A stretch of DNA of 64,000 bases from an uncultured Clostridia bacterium. Lineage in GTDB: Bacteria > Bacillota > Clostridia > Oscillospirales > Acutalibacteraceae. Below, one piece after another: positions 33,689 to 44,918 of the stretch. The stretch is from assembly GCA_930990065.1 (NCBI GenBank), contig CAKNOA010000006.1:16327-80326 (forward strand), read 5' to 3'. How positions within the stretch are numbered: position 1 is the stretch's first letter; every line of letters begins with the position of its first letter. Made by a program: the position numbers and the translations under genes. The notes under the pieces were generated by a model. It searched no databases. It was not told the DNA's origin and was given only the letters and a program-made list of their open reading frames with translations.

Positions 33689-34356
33689 CGGTCGTCACCC
33701 TCCTCCAATTGTTTTTCGAGTTTGCGTAAAGCCCGCCGGTACTTCGACAGTACCGTAGGAAGCGGAATCCCCAAAATCACCGCGATTTCACGGTGTTTAC
33801 AACCCGCCAGTGCGTGCAGCGTCACAATCTGCCGTTCTTCATCGGATAAATTTCCCAGCAGCGTGCGTAAAAGCAGGCTGTCTTCCCGGGTGACGGAAGA
33901 ACGGGTGTCAATTTGTTCGGCAAACTGTGTGTGCCAATCTTCCGGCGACATGAGTGTCTCCTTTTTTTGTTTCCGCAGTTTCATGAAGGCCAGGTTCTTC
34001 GTAATGGTCAATAGCCAGGCCATCACTTTTCCATGGGCCCGGTAAGAACCGGCCGCCAGAAAAACATTCACAAATACGTCCTGCAGAATATCCTCCGCAT
34101 CCTGTGCGTTCTTTACAATCGACAAGGCAAAACCATAAACAGCCGTATGGGTTTCTTCATACAGGGCCGCCAGCGCATCTTTGTCTCCTTCTGCAATCCT
34201 GGCAATGCATGCATCCCACTGTACCGCACCGTTTCCCGGGATGGGTGCTTCTATGGCCATACATCTGTTCACTTTGGTTTCCCCCCTGTTCACTTTATCA
34301 ATGCACGGGGCGGTTGTTTTATTGCACGTTTCCTGCAAAAAATTATCTTTTTTCAT
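33685..34356 (-). CDS. ECF-type RNA polymerase sigma factor
   Basis: Up to 223 residues. Region 2 runs DKDALAALYEETHTAVYGFALSIVKNAQDAEDILQDVFVNVF with the core-binding DAEDxxQDVF motif, and region 4 is LGNLSDEERQIVTLHALAGCKHREIAVILGIPLPTVLSKYRRALRKLEKQL. No region 3 or 1, so group 4. The ATG at 34356 has AGAGGG close by; a GTG at 34272 preceded by AGGGGGG at 8 bases would give 195 residues and is a serious alternative. It is encoded just before, and coupled to, its presumed anti-sigma factor. Such pairs usually transcribe their own operon in response to an outside signal. Confidence 0.92.
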   Translation of the reverse strand: MKKDNFLQETCNKTTAPCIDKVNRGETKVNRCMAIEAPIPGNGAVQWDACIARIAEGDKDALAALYEETHTAVYGFALSIVKNAQDAEDILQDVFVNVFLAAGSYRAHGKVMAWLLTITKNLAFMKLRKQKKETLMSPEDWHTQFAEQIDTRSSVTREDSLLLRTLLGNLSDEERQIVTLHALAGCKHREIAVILGIPLPTVLSKYRRALRKLEKQLEEGDDR

Positions 34357-34376
34357 TTTTTCCCTCTTTTTATCGA

Positions 34377-34412
34377 AAGAAAGGGGCTATAGAATCGCAC
34401 TCCATAGCCCCC
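34377..34412 (-). terminator. Terminator after gyrA
   Basis: On the minus strand GGGGCTATGG pairs with TTCTATAGCCCC (one G-U pair) and is followed by TTTCTTT. It overlaps the ribosome-site region of the sigma gene, so some gyrA transcripts could run on. Confidence 0.6.
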
Positions 34413-34442
34413 GTACTAAGCCCGGCGGCAGGCCGGTCCTTT

Positions 34443-36956
34443 TTATTCTTCTGTCTGTTCTGCTTCTTCCTGGGCAGGCGTTTCGATTTCTGCCTCGGTT
34501 TCGTCTTCGTCTTCTTCCTCTGTTTCATGGGGGGCGCGGGACAAGGTTACCACCCGGTTTTCGTCCCCCTGGATGCGCATAACCCGCACACCCTTGCTGG
34601 GACGGGCACATACACGGATCGAGGCCGCTTCAATCCGAATAATAACCCCGTCTGCCGAAATCAGGATAATATCATCGGTGAGGTCTACCACTTTAATGGC
34701 CGCCACTTTTCCGTATTTGTCGGTATGGTAATTGGTAAGCCCTTTGCCGCCGCGGTTCTGCAGCCGGTAATCTTCCATGGGGGACAGGCGTCCATACCCG
34801 GTTTCCGAAACCGTGAGCACCAGGCCGCCTTCCCGCAAAATCGACATGCCGATGACGCAGTCGTCATCGCTCATGGTAATGGCTTTCACACCACGAGCCG
34901 CCCGGCCCATGGCACGCACATCCGTTTCTTTAAAGCGGATCGCCATACCGTTGCGGGTCGCTACCAGCAGTTCATTTTGCCCGTTGGTAATCCGCACCCA
35001 GCTGAGCGCATCGCCTTCGTCCAAGTCAATGGCAATCAGGCCGCTCTTGCGCACATGGTGGTACGCCGACAGTTCCGTGCGTTTGATGACACCATTGCGG
35101 GTGACCAAGACCAGATAGCTGTCTTCTTCCACCTGCGGCACGCGAATCATGGACGTCACTTTTTCATCCGGATTCAGGGGCAACAGATTCGCAATATTGA
35201 TGCCTTTGGCCGTACGCGTCCCTTCCGGTACTTCGTAGCACTTGAGCCGGTATACGCGGCCAAAATTCGTGAAGAACATCACCTGGTCATGGTTGCGGCT
35301 GACGAACATTTCAGCCGCCAGGTCTTCTTCCCGTCGGGACATACCGCTGATACCGCGGCCGCCGCGCTTCTGGATATGATAGGTATCCGCTTTCTGGCGC
35401 TTGACATAGCCGGCCTGGGTCAGGGTCATGACACATTCGTCGTTGGGAATCAGGTCTTCGATATCCACTTCGCCGCTGACCGTAGCAATTTCCGTACGGC
35501 GTTCGTCGGCGTATTTCTCTTTCATCGCTCTGGCCTCGTCTTTCACAATGGCCAGTACGCGGCTTTCACTGGACAGAATATCCAGGTAGTCGCGAATTTT
35601 CTCGTGGAGCTGGTCGAGTTCATCCATAATTTTCTTGATCTCCAGACCCGCCAGCTGTCCCAGCTGAAACGACACAATGGCCGATGCCTGTACGTCGTCA
35701 AAATCGAACGCTTCCATAATGGCTTTTTTCGCTTCCGATTTGCCGCCCTTACAGGCGCGGATGGTCGCGATGATTTCGTCGACAATGTCGATGGCTTTTT
35801 TCAGGCCTTCCAAAATATGGGCGCGATCCTGCGCTTTTTTCAGATCGAAACGGGTGCGCCGTTCCACCACTTCTTTCTGGAAGTCGATATATTCCTGCAG
35901 CATCTGCAGCAGAGTGAGCGTTTTGGGTTCGTTGCGCACAATGGCCAGCATATTGACGCCAAAGGTCGTCTGCATCTGGGTTTCATTGTACAGATGATTC
36001 AAAACGATCTGGGGGGAGGCATCCCGTTTCACATCGATCACGATGTGCATGCCTTCGCGGTCCGAATGGTCTTCAATATTCGAAATGCCTTCCAGCCGCT
36101 TTTCTTTGACCAGATCGGCGATATTTTCGATCAGTCTGGCTTTATTGACCTGATACGGCAATTCCGACACGATGATTTTGAAACGGCCATTCTTTTCTTC
36201 TTCAATTTCTGCGCGCGCCCGTACAATCACACGCCCACGCCCGGTGGCGTACGCCGCCCGGATCCCGCTGCGGCCCATGATAATGCCGCCGGTAGGGAAA
36301 TCCGGCCCTTTGATATATTGCATAATATCTTCCAAAGACGCCTGGGGATTATCGATCAGGGCACACATGCCGTCGATGACTTCGCCCATATTGTGGGGCG
36401 GGATATTGGTGGCCATCCCTACGGCGATACCGGTCGACCCATTGACCAGCAGGTTGGGGAAGTGGGTGGGCAATACATTGGGTTCTTTCAGCCGGTCATC
36501 GTAGTTTGGGGAAAAATCCACCGTATCTTTGTCGATATCGGCCAACATATCCACCGACAGCTTGTTCATGCGCGCTTCGGTGTAACGGTAAGCAGCAGGC
36601 GGGTCACCGTCCACGGAACCGAAGTTCCCGTGGCCGTCCACCAGCACATACCGCATGGAGAAATCCTGCGCCAGACGAACCAGCGCATCATACACCGACG
36701 CATCCCCGTGGGGGTGGTAACGGCCCAGCACCGAACCGACCGTATCGGCGCACTTGCGGTACGCCTTTTCCGGCCACAAGCTGTTTTCATACATGGTATA
36801 TAGAATGCGCCGGTGAACGGGCTTCAAACCATCGCGCACATCCGGCAATGCCCGGGAAATAATCACGGACATGGAGTATTCCAGAAACGCTTTTCGCATT
36901 TCTTCTTCCAGATTAACACCGATCGTGCGGCCGCTTTGCATCATTTGCTCTTCCAT
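34443..36956 (-). CDS. gyrA: DNA gyrase subunit A
   Basis: 837 residues. Active-site Tyr125 is in AAYRYTEARM. N-terminal winged-helix and tower domains and the six-bladed C-terminal domain with the GyrA box (residues about 560-566, QKRGGRG) are complete; an acidic Glu-rich tail of about 30 residues ends the protein. The quinolone region reads YHPHGDASVYDALVRL: residue 86, equal to Ser83 of E. coli, is Ala, while Ser87 and Asp90 follow. AAGGAA is 8 bases from the ATG. It is fed from the dnaA-gyrB direction, separated from gyrB by a small membrane-protein gene. Confidence 0.98.
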   Translation of the reverse strand: MEEQMMQSGRTIGVNLEEEMRKAFLEYSMSVIISRALPDVRDGLKPVHRRILYTMYENSLWPEKAYRKCADTVGSVLGRYHPHGDASVYDALVRLAQDFSMRYVLVDGHGNFGSVDGDPPAAYRYTEARMNKLSVDMLADIDKDTVDFSPNYDDRLKEPNVLPTHFPNLLVNGSTGIAVGMATNIPPHNMGEVIDGMCALIDNPQASLEDIMQYIKGPDFPTGGIIMGRSGIRAAYATGRGRVIVRARAEIEEEKNGRFKIIVSELPYQVNKARLIENIADLVKEKRLEGISNIEDHSDREGMHIVIDVKRDASPQIVLNHLYNETQMQTTFGVNMLAIVRNEPKTLTLLQMLQEYIDFQKEVVERRTRFDLKKAQDRAHILEGLKKAIDIVDEIIATIRACKGGKSEAKKAIMEAFDFDDVQASAIVSFQLGQLAGLEIKKIMDELDQLHEKIRDYLDILSSESRVLAIVKDEARAMKEKYADERRTEIATVSGEVDIEDLIPNDECVMTLTQAGYVKRQKADTYHIQKRGGRGISGMSRREEDLAAEMFVSRNHDQVMFFTNFGRVYRLKCYEVPEGTRTAKGINIANLLPLNPDEKVTSMIRVPQVEEDSYLVLVTRNGVIKRTELSAYHHVRKSGLIAIDLDEGDALSWVRITNGQNELLVATRNGMAIRFKETDVRAMGRAARGVKAITMSDDDCVIGMSILREGGLVLTVSETGYGRLSPMEDYRLQNRGGKGLTNYHTDKYGKVAAIKVVDLTDDIILISADGVIIRIEAASIRVCARPSKGVRVMRIQGDENRVVTLSRAPHETEEEDEDETEAEIETPAQEEAEQTEE

Positions 36957-37003
36957 GAATCAGGTTCCTTCCCGTACGAATTCATAAATTCAAAACCAAA
37001 CAT

Positions 37004-37522
37004 TTACTTTTCTTTCTGATCCGCGATCGAAAGCAATCGATCTTCCACTTCTTTTCGTTTTTCTTCGGGGATCGCCCGCAAAGGCAGTACTAAGCGGTGA
37101 TTTTTCCCGTCCTGCAGCAGCCACACACCGTTTTTCTGTTCGGCCACAAGACCGTCATACAGAAACGCGCGGGACTCTCCGTCGGACAAAATCCGGAAAA
37201 TCCCTTCGGGAGCCAATCGAATACAAATCGTACGTCCCTGCTTTTCCCGGGCCATCCGGCGCATAGCCAGTTCCGGCACAAGCCATACCACCACAATTAA
37301 CACAAGGCAAACCAGCGCAAAGAAAAGGGCATTGCCATCCTGCTCCCGGATATAAGACGACAAAAACAGGCCCGCCGCTACCAAAAGGATCACCGTTTCT
37401 ATGATGGCCCGCAGGCCGGTCGTGTGAATCATGCCGATCAGGCGTACACCGGTAAGCTCTTCCTGAAACGAAGGGGTATACCGGATCACACCCTCGGGAT
37501 TCGTCATATCCATCTTTTCCAT
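37004..37522 (-). CDS. Unknown two-helix membrane protein between gyrB and gyrA
   Basis: 172 residues, two membrane helices (about 38-56 and 65-84) and a soluble C-terminal half with RTICIRLAPEGIFRILSDGESRAFLYDGLVAEQKNGVWLL, similar in layout to YcxB-like proteins but without a family match I can assert. Both termini are cytoplasmic. It lies 21 bases after gyrB and 48 before gyrA, so it is in the same operon. Several ATG codons (1, 4, 6) could start it. Confidence 0.7.
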   Translation of the reverse strand: MEKMDMTNPEGVIRYTPSFQEELTGVRLIGMIHTTGLRAIIETVILLVAAGLFLSSYIREQDGNALFFALVCLVLIVVVWLVPELAMRRMAREKQGRTICIRLAPEGIFRILSDGESRAFLYDGLVAEQKNGVWLLQDGKNHRLVLPLRAIPEEKRKEVEDRLLSIADQKEK

Positions 37523-37543
37523 ACTGCCTCACTGTTACCAAGA

Positions 37544-39562
<2,019 letters not shown>

Positions 39563-39576
39563 TTATCGCAAATTTT

Positions 39577-39605
39577 ATTATACTGCAAAACCCGATTTTC
39601 TGCAA
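39577..39605 (-). promoter_or_regulatory. gyrB promoter
   Basis: Minus strand TTGCAG (39605-39600), 17-base spacer, TATAAT (39582-39577), 70 bases before the TTG start. Confidence 0.7.
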
Positions 39606-39616
39606 TCAAATCGCGG

Positions 39617-40102
39617 TTATATTTTCGGTGTATGCCTATTTTGGGGGCCTGTAGAGCCCTGAGAGGCTTCTTCTCCGTTTACAGCTTTTTCCTGTTCCCG
39701 CTGTGCTTTGGCCCGTTCTGCCATGCGCTGGGCATCGGTACGGGGATGATAGACCTGTACTTTCTCTTCCTTTCCGTCCGATTTTTCTGTCCGGTGCAAA
39801 ACCGGGCGGCGCAAATGCACCAGAAAAAGGCTGACAATATAAAAAACAAGGAACGGGCCCAAAATCCACAGAAAAGTGGCCAGCGTAATAGGATATTCCC
39901 CGACCCGATTGATCACAAAGGAAAAAAGTGCAACCAAAATAGCCAAAGCAGCAAACAGCGGCACAAAAATATCCAGTACTACGTTGCTCAGCCCCTGACA
40001 CCGGGGACAGGTGTATTCCCCGCGTTTTCTGAGTGTCCACGTGTTCAGAATTCCTACTTTTTTCCCACAGTATGGGCACTGTGGCCTTCCAAATCGCTTC
40101 AT
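39617..40102 (-). CDS. Zinc-ribbon membrane protein
   Basis: 161 residues from ATG 40102 (GGAGG 9 bases upstream). Zinc ribbon C9-x2-C12...C32-x2-C35 (CPYCGKK, CPRCQG), then two membrane helices (about 44-65 and 78-100) and a charged C-terminal tail rich in Glu, Arg and Gln. It overlaps remB by four bases. I do not recognise a named family; similar zinc-ribbon plus two-helix proteins occur beside recF-gyrB in related clostridia, as far as I can recall. Confidence 0.75.
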   Translation of the reverse strand: MKRFGRPQCPYCGKKVGILNTWTLRKRGEYTCPRCQGLSNVVLDIFVPLFAALAILVALFSFVINRVGEYPITLATFLWILGPFLVFYIVSLFLVHLRRPVLHRTEKSDGKEEKVQVYHPRTDAQRMAERAKAQREQEKAVNGEEASQGSTGPQNRHTPKI

Positions 40103-40392
40103 TCTGCTGTTCCTCCTGTTTCTACCATGGGTCCATCCTCCCAGGCCCCGCATCGCTTTAAAAGGGTCGCCGTGGAAATTTGTGTGATATAGCACGTAAT
40201 CCCCCGATCCTCGCGGGAACACAACAAAAAAGATTTCGGCATTTCAAACGACACATTGACCACCCGGCCGGCTTTTTCGGCCCGCGCCAGCACATTGCGT
40301 GTTGTCTGGGAAACCGTGCTGGTTTCCATATCAAAAATGCCAAGAATATCCTGCGTACGAATGACGGTATTCTGGCCGATGTGCAGATACAT
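40099..40392 (-). CDS. remB: Extracellular matrix regulator RemB (DUF370)
   Basis: 97 residues. MYLHIGQNTVIRTQDILGIFDMETSTVSQTTRNVL and SFLLCSREDRGITCYITQISTATLLKR are typical of RemB/YaaB, the DNA-binding partner of RemA in Bacillus matrix control. As in Bacillus it is between recF and gyrB. The C-terminal 15 residues are not conserved. AGGAGG is 5 bases upstream. Confidence 0.92.
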   Translation of the reverse strand: MYLHIGQNTVIRTQDILGIFDMETSTVSQTTRNVLARAEKAGRVVNVSFEMPKSFLLCSREDRGITCYITQISTATLLKRCGAWEDGPMVETGGTAE

Positions 40393-40407
40393 AGCATCCT
40401 CCTGTTT

Positions 40408-41529
40408 TCAGCTTTCCTCTCCCTCTTTCAAACATCCATCCTCCATAAAGAAGACTTTACCCTTGCGCAGCAGCTGAATGCCCGCCGGGTCGCAGCAAGT
40501 AAAGAACACCTGCCGCCCTTTTAAGTGATTGAGCAGATACTCCTGCCGGGAAGCGTCCAATTCGCTGAGTACATCATCCAGCAGGATGACCGGTTCTTCC
40601 CCGATACTCTGGGCCAGCACGTTGGCTTCTCCCAGTTTTAACGCCAGGACCACCGAGCGCTGCTGCCCCTGAGAACCAAAAGAACGGGCCGACAGCCCGT
40701 TAATGGTCAATTCCAAGTCATCCCGGTGGGGCCCCACGCTGGTATTCCCGGTTTGGATATCTTCCCCCTGGGCTTGCCGGAGTTTTTCATAAAAACACTG
40801 TTCCCACTGCACCTGCGTGAGGCTCTGTGGGTGATCACACAGCGCGGTTTTATAGGAAATCCCCAGGGTTTCTTTGCCACTGCTGATCCCCTCATAAATA
40901 GGGGACGCCTGTTTTTGCAGGGCCGCCGTATAGCGGGCCCGTTCAAACAAAATCCGGCCGCCTAATCGCACCACCCGTTCATCCCACACATCGAGGAGGT
41001 CCCGCAAGTCGTTATGGTGGGGAATATCTTTGAGCAAAGCGCCCCGCTGCTGCAAGGTCCGGCTGTACTGGGCCATCAGTTTGCCGTATGTTGGGCGGAT
41101 TTGACCGAGTGCGGTATCCAGAAACCCGCGCCGGAAAGAAGGCCCATCTTTTACCAGGGACAGATGATCCGGCGAAAACAGGACGGCACAAAAGGCCCCG
41201 GTGAGTTCCCCGGCACTTTTCAGCATGACGCCGTTTTTTTCGGCCTTGCGCCGTCCACCGGTCACCCGCAAAGAGCTCTGCTGTTCCCGGCCTCCACTTT
41301 CAAATGAAAGCGTCAGGACACAATCCCGATCGGGATTCCCCATGGACACCAGTTCCTGATCTTTCGCTCCCCGGAACGACCGGTTCCCGGTAAAAAGCCA
41401 CAGGCATTCCAGTAAGTTGGTTTTCCCCTGGGCATTGAGCCCACAGATAATATTGGTCGTTTCATCGGCCTGCAAACCGCCGTCATGCAAATTGCGGTAA
41501 TTTTCAAACGAAACGGACAGAACCTTCAC
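40408..41529 (-). CDS. recF: DNA replication/repair protein RecF
   Basis: 373 residues. Walker A GLNAQGKTNLLE (about residues 30-41), signature FGSQGQQRSVVLALKLGEA and Walker B VILLDDVLSELDASRQ. RecF loads RecA on gapped DNA with RecO and RecR. The start overlaps the yaaA stop by four bases. Confidence 0.97.
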   Translation of the reverse strand: MKVLSVSFENYRNLHDGGLQADETTNIICGLNAQGKTNLLECLWLFTGNRSFRGAKDQELVSMGNPDRDCVLTLSFESGGREQQSSLRVTGGRRKAEKNGVMLKSAGELTGAFCAVLFSPDHLSLVKDGPSFRRGFLDTALGQIRPTYGKLMAQYSRTLQQRGALLKDIPHHNDLRDLLDVWDERVVRLGGRILFERARYTAALQKQASPIYEGISSGKETLGISYKTALCDHPQSLTQVQWEQCFYEKLRQAQGEDIQTGNTSVGPHRDDLELTINGLSARSFGSQGQQRSVVLALKLGEANVLAQSIGEEPVILLDDVLSELDASRQEYLLNHLKGRQVFFTCCDPAGIQLLRKGKVFFMEDGCLKEGEES

Positions 41530-41756
41530 CGTTCCTCCACCCCGGCGATCACCTCATAGGCCTGTCCCTGATAGACGGCCGTATCCCCCGGGCGCATCTT
41601 CTTGCCACGCATGGTGCAAATTTCTCCGTTTACTTCTACTTCACCGTGCTGAATGGCAAACTTAGCCTGGCCGCCGGTATCGGTGGCACCGCCCAATTTT
41701 AGCAGGGCATCCAGCCGGATAAATTCCGTTTCGATGGCTATTTTCATGGTATTCAT
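41526..41756 (-). CDS. yaaA: S4-domain RNA-binding protein YaaA
   Basis: 76 residues, one S4 domain: FIRLDALLKLGGATDTGGQAKFAIQHGEVEVNGEICTMRGKKMRPGD. The conserved place between dnaN and recF identifies it. It likely binds rRNA during large-subunit assembly (RlbA in recent use). Confidence 0.93.
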   Translation of the reverse strand: MNTMKIAIETEFIRLDALLKLGGATDTGGQAKFAIQHGEVEVNGEICTMRGKKMRPGDTAVYQGQAYEVIAGVEER

Positions 41757-41788
41757 GGCATTTTGGCCCTTTCTTTCGGTTTTCTCAA

Positions 41789-42895
41789 TTACGGTTCATT
41801 CTTCAAGCGGACCGGCAGTACCAAAAACAGATACGCGTCGCCGCTAACCGGCATAATCTTCATGGGGGAGAGCGGTCCTCTCATTTCAATACGCACTTCG
41901 TCGTCTTCCGCGTTGTGCAGGGCATCGAGCAAATAGCGGTTATTAAAGCCCATTTCCACCATGTCCCCTTGCATCGTGCAGGGTGCTTCGTCGACCGCAC
42001 GCCCCATGGCCGTCGAACAGCTGAGTTTCACTTTATCATTTTCAAAGACACTGCGCACGGGGCTCTTCACGCGGTCGGTAATCAGCAAGGAAACCCGTTC
42101 CACACTGTCGATCAGTTCGCGGGTTTTCATGGTAATCACCGTGGTGGCATCTTGGGGGATAGCGGCCCGGTAATCCAAAAATTCGCCTTCCAATAGGTTC
42201 GACAGTACCGTGTACTGATCGATGGTAAACAGGATATGCCGCGGCCCGATGCAGATGGTCAGTTCGCTGTCGTCATCCCGCAACAGTTTAAGCACTTCAC
42301 TCAGAGATTTGCCGGGTACCACAAAGCTGAGCGTATCGGAAAACGAAACAGCTTCCGCCCGCATGGCCAGCCGGTATCCATCGACCGAAACGACGTGTAG
42401 TACCCCGTCTTTCAGTTCAAACAGGCTGCCCGTGTGAACAGGCTTTGCATCACTCTGCGAAACGGCAAACAGTGTTTGGCGGATCATGCTTTTCAGGAGC
42501 TTATGTTCCATTTTAAAGGATGTCGTCTGCGAAACGCTGGGGAATTCGGGGAATTCTTCCGCGGGAATACCGATCACCGAAAAGTTACTGGCCCCGCATA
42601 CAATCTGGGCCACATTTTTTTCATCGGTACTCACCGTCAGTTCCTCGCCGGGCATACGGCGTACGATATCGCTGAACAGCCGGGCGCCCAAAATGATGCT
42701 GCCAGGCTGCTCAACCACGGCCGGTAGGGTCGTGGTCATGCCCAGTTCCAAGTTATAGCTATTTAATGTTACGGTACCGTTGCCGGTTTCCAGCAGGATG
42801 CCTTCCAAAGCAGGGATTGTCGATTTTGTGGACACGGCCCGCTGAATATTCAACACAGCTTCCGCCATTGCTTTCTGATTTACGGTGATTTTCAT
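41789..42895 (-). CDS. dnaN: DNA polymerase III beta sliding clamp
   Basis: 368 residues from ATG 42895 (AAGGAGG 7 bases upstream); the frame stays open upstream but that part covers the dnaA-dnaN gap. Three clamp folds; MKITVNQKAMAEAVLNIQRAVSTKSTIPALEGIL at the N-terminus and the C-terminal SPMKIMPVSGDAYLFLVLPVRL, where the partner-binding groove lies. Confidence 0.98.
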   Translation of the reverse strand: MKITVNQKAMAEAVLNIQRAVSTKSTIPALEGILLETGNGTVTLNSYNLELGMTTTLPAVVEQPGSIILGARLFSDIVRRMPGEELTVSTDEKNVAQIVCGASNFSVIGIPAEEFPEFPSVSQTTSFKMEHKLLKSMIRQTLFAVSQSDAKPVHTGSLFELKDGVLHVVSVDGYRLAMRAEAVSFSDTLSFVVPGKSLSEVLKLLRDDDSELTICIGPRHILFTIDQYTVLSNLLEGEFLDYRAAIPQDATTVITMKTRELIDSVERVSLLITDRVKSPVRSVFENDKVKLSCSTAMGRAVDEAPCTMQGDMVEMGFNNRYLLDALHNAEDDEVRIEMRGPLSPMKIMPVSGDAYLFLVLPVRLKNEP

Positions 42896-43205
42896 GAAAT
42901 GGCCTCCTTGCCTTTTACTCTCTGTATAGTGTAGCCGTCTTTTCAGAATGAGTAGTAGGGGGATCTGAAAAGTGGACAACTCCCAAAAGGGGCATCCGTA
43001 CTGGAAAAATCGAATATTTATGCAAAAGTTGTACGGTTTAGAAATTGTGAAAAAGAAAACAGTCAAATCAGGTTCTCCACCCATTGTTGAAAAGTCGGTG
43101 GGGAAAGTTGAAAACAAGTGAAAAAGAAGAAAGACGGAAAAATGTCACTTTCCACCGGTTTTGTGGAGATGTGAAAAGACTGTTAACTTTTTAGAAGGGG
43201 ATTTT
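42896..43205. other. dnaA-dnaN gap with degenerate DnaA boxes
   Basis: 310 bases without a gene. Four sites match the DnaA box TTATCCACA at 6 or 7 of 9 bases: 42971-42979 (minus), 43073-43081 (plus), 43148-43156 (plus) and 43162-43170 (minus). In Bacillus the gap downstream of dnaA is the second half of a bipartite origin, and the same is plausible here. The A-rich block 43085-43145 could unwind. Confidence 0.5.
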
Positions 43206-44534
43206 TTAGCGGTCCCGGATATTCTTGATAATATCTTCGACGGTCGCTTTGGTGCGGGGATCGCGGGTCATATTCTTTTCGACCTGCTGGGTGGCGTACA
43301 CCACCGTGGAGTGATCCCGCCCGCCAAATTCGGCTCCCACGGAAGCCATGGGCAGCTGGGTGATTTCCCGTACCACATACATCGCGATCTGCCGGGCATT
43401 GGAAATGGCGGCATTCCGCTTGCTGGAACGGATATCGGCAGGGGATACCCCAAAGGTCCGTCCGACTTCTTCGATGATTTTTTCGATGGTTACCGGAGCC
43501 GGCTGGTCATTGTTGATGATATCGCGGATCGCAGCCTGGGCTGTGCTGATGTTGGGCGCCTTTTCTTCCAACAGGTTATAAGCCTTCAGTTTCTTAACGG
43601 CGCCTTCCAGCTGGCGGATGTTGCTCTTTAATTTATTGGCAATGTATTCGCACACCTGGTCCGACACTTCCAGATCCAGAAGTTCCGCCTTTCTTTTAAT
43701 AATAGCAATGCGGGTTTCAAAATCCGGGGGCTGGATATCGGCCGTCAGGCCCCATTCAAAACGGGTTTTCAGCCGGTCTTCCAGGGTGGCAATATCCTTA
43801 GGCGGCCGGTCACTGGTGAGTACGATCTGCTTTTTCGATTCATACAATGTATTAAAGGTATGGAAAAATTCTTCCTGGGTGGATTCCTTACCGGCAATAA
43901 ACTGGATATCGTCCACCAGCAATACGTCGGCTTTGCGGTATTTTTGGCGGAAATCGGCGGTGGTCCCTTTGCGGATATCGTCGATCAGTTCGTTGGTGAA
44001 GTCGTCCCCTTTAATGTAAACGATATTGACGTCTTCGTTTTCCTTGCGGATTTGATTGGTAATGGCATACAATAGATGGGTTTTGCCCAGCCCGGAGTTC
44101 CCGTAAATGAACAGCGGGTTATATAGCGTGGCCGGGCGGCTGGCAACGGCCATGCAGGCGGCATGGGCAAATTTATTGGAGGGCCCCACAATGAAAGTGT
44201 CAAACGTAAATTCGTAGTTGTCGCTTTTGGGAAGCGTGTCGTTCTTTTTGCGGTCCATCGACAGTTCTTCCGGGGTGTTCAGCTGAATTTCAATACCGGG
44301 TCCAAATACTTCGCCAAAGGCTTCGCTGAGCAAATCGCTGTAGCAGCGGGTAAGGGTTTGCTTATGAAAGTCGTTGGGGACTTCCAAAATAGCCGTTCCT
44401 TTGGAAAAATCCAGGGAGATGGGCTTAATGCGGCTGATCCACGAATTATAAGCGACCTCCGTAATGCGTTCACGGCAAAAGCTGCAAATCAGCTCCCAGG
44501 CTTCGGCAAACGATCCAACAGATTCCATGGACAT
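43206..44534 (-). CDS. dnaA: Chromosomal replication initiator protein DnaA
   Basis: 442 residues. Domain I (ITEVAYNSWISRIKPISL), AAA+ Walker A GNSGLGKTHLL, Walker B VLLVDDIQFIAGKESTQEEFFHTFN, arginine finger SRF-equivalent in LKTRFEWGLTADIQPPDFETR, and the C-terminal DnaA signature GGRDHSTVVYA in the DNA-binding domain. ATG at 44534. Divergent from rpmH across the origin. Confidence 0.98.
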   Translation of the reverse strand: MSMESVGSFAEAWELICSFCRERITEVAYNSWISRIKPISLDFSKGTAILEVPNDFHKQTLTRCYSDLLSEAFGEVFGPGIEIQLNTPEELSMDRKKNDTLPKSDNYEFTFDTFIVGPSNKFAHAACMAVASRPATLYNPLFIYGNSGLGKTHLLYAITNQIRKENEDVNIVYIKGDDFTNELIDDIRKGTTADFRQKYRKADVLLVDDIQFIAGKESTQEEFFHTFNTLYESKKQIVLTSDRPPKDIATLEDRLKTRFEWGLTADIQPPDFETRIAIIKRKAELLDLEVSDQVCEYIANKLKSNIRQLEGAVKKLKAYNLLEEKAPNISTAQAAIRDIINNDQPAPVTIEKIIEEVGRTFGVSPADIRSSKRNAAISNARQIAMYVVREITQLPMASVGAEFGGRDHSTVVYATQQVEKNMTRDPRTKATVEDIIKNIRDR

Positions 44535-44888
44535 AATACTTCCTTTCTACCCGGAGCGGGCGATATAAAATAGGATAAGGCAAAGCTTCGGTCAGAAAAC
44601 ACTTTGCAGAAAGACAGAATCGGAAAAGGGGATACTCATACATTCTTTATTGTACACAAAAACAAAAAAGTTTTCAACAAAACAGTGTGAAAATTCCGTG
44701 AGAAATGGGGAATATCTTTTGGGGAAAATGTTTGAAAAAGAAAAAACGGCCCGAAACGGGGTATTTTTGTTGTCCGCGAGAGAAAGACAAGTGGAAAACG
44801 CAAAAGAAGCTTTTTGGTGGAAAAGGGGAAAATGAACTCTCGAAAGAGCCGAAAAGCCGCATGGCACCTGTCTTTTTGAAAAAAAGCG
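44535..44888. other. Likely replication origin (oriC) between dnaA and rpmH
   Basis: Gene-free, A-rich segment at the point where gene direction switches. DnaA-box-like sites at 7 of 9: 44650-44658 (TTGTACACA), 44671-44679 (TTTTCAACA), 44790-44798 and 44816-44824 (AGTGGAAAA and GGTGGAAAA, i.e. TTTTCCACY on the minus strand). No perfect TTATCCACA is present. Position upstream of dnaA and the strand switch are the main evidence. Confidence 0.7.
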
Positions 44889-44918
44889 TTGACAGTAGGC
44901 CCTTTTATAAGGTATAAT
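44889..44918 (+). promoter_or_regulatory. rpmH promoter
   Basis: Consensus TTGACA (44889-44894), 18-base spacer, consensus TATAAT (44913-44918), 40 bases before the start codon. Confidence 0.85.

Noticed and set aside
34104..36803. 899-residue plus-strand frame opposite gyrA
   Set aside because: Antisense shadow caused by GC-biased codons of gyrA; His/Gln-rich translation without domain.
42896..43117. N-terminal extension of dnaN into the dnaA-dnaN gap
   Set aside because: The extension has no homologous features and an ideal AGGAGG precedes the ATG at 42895.
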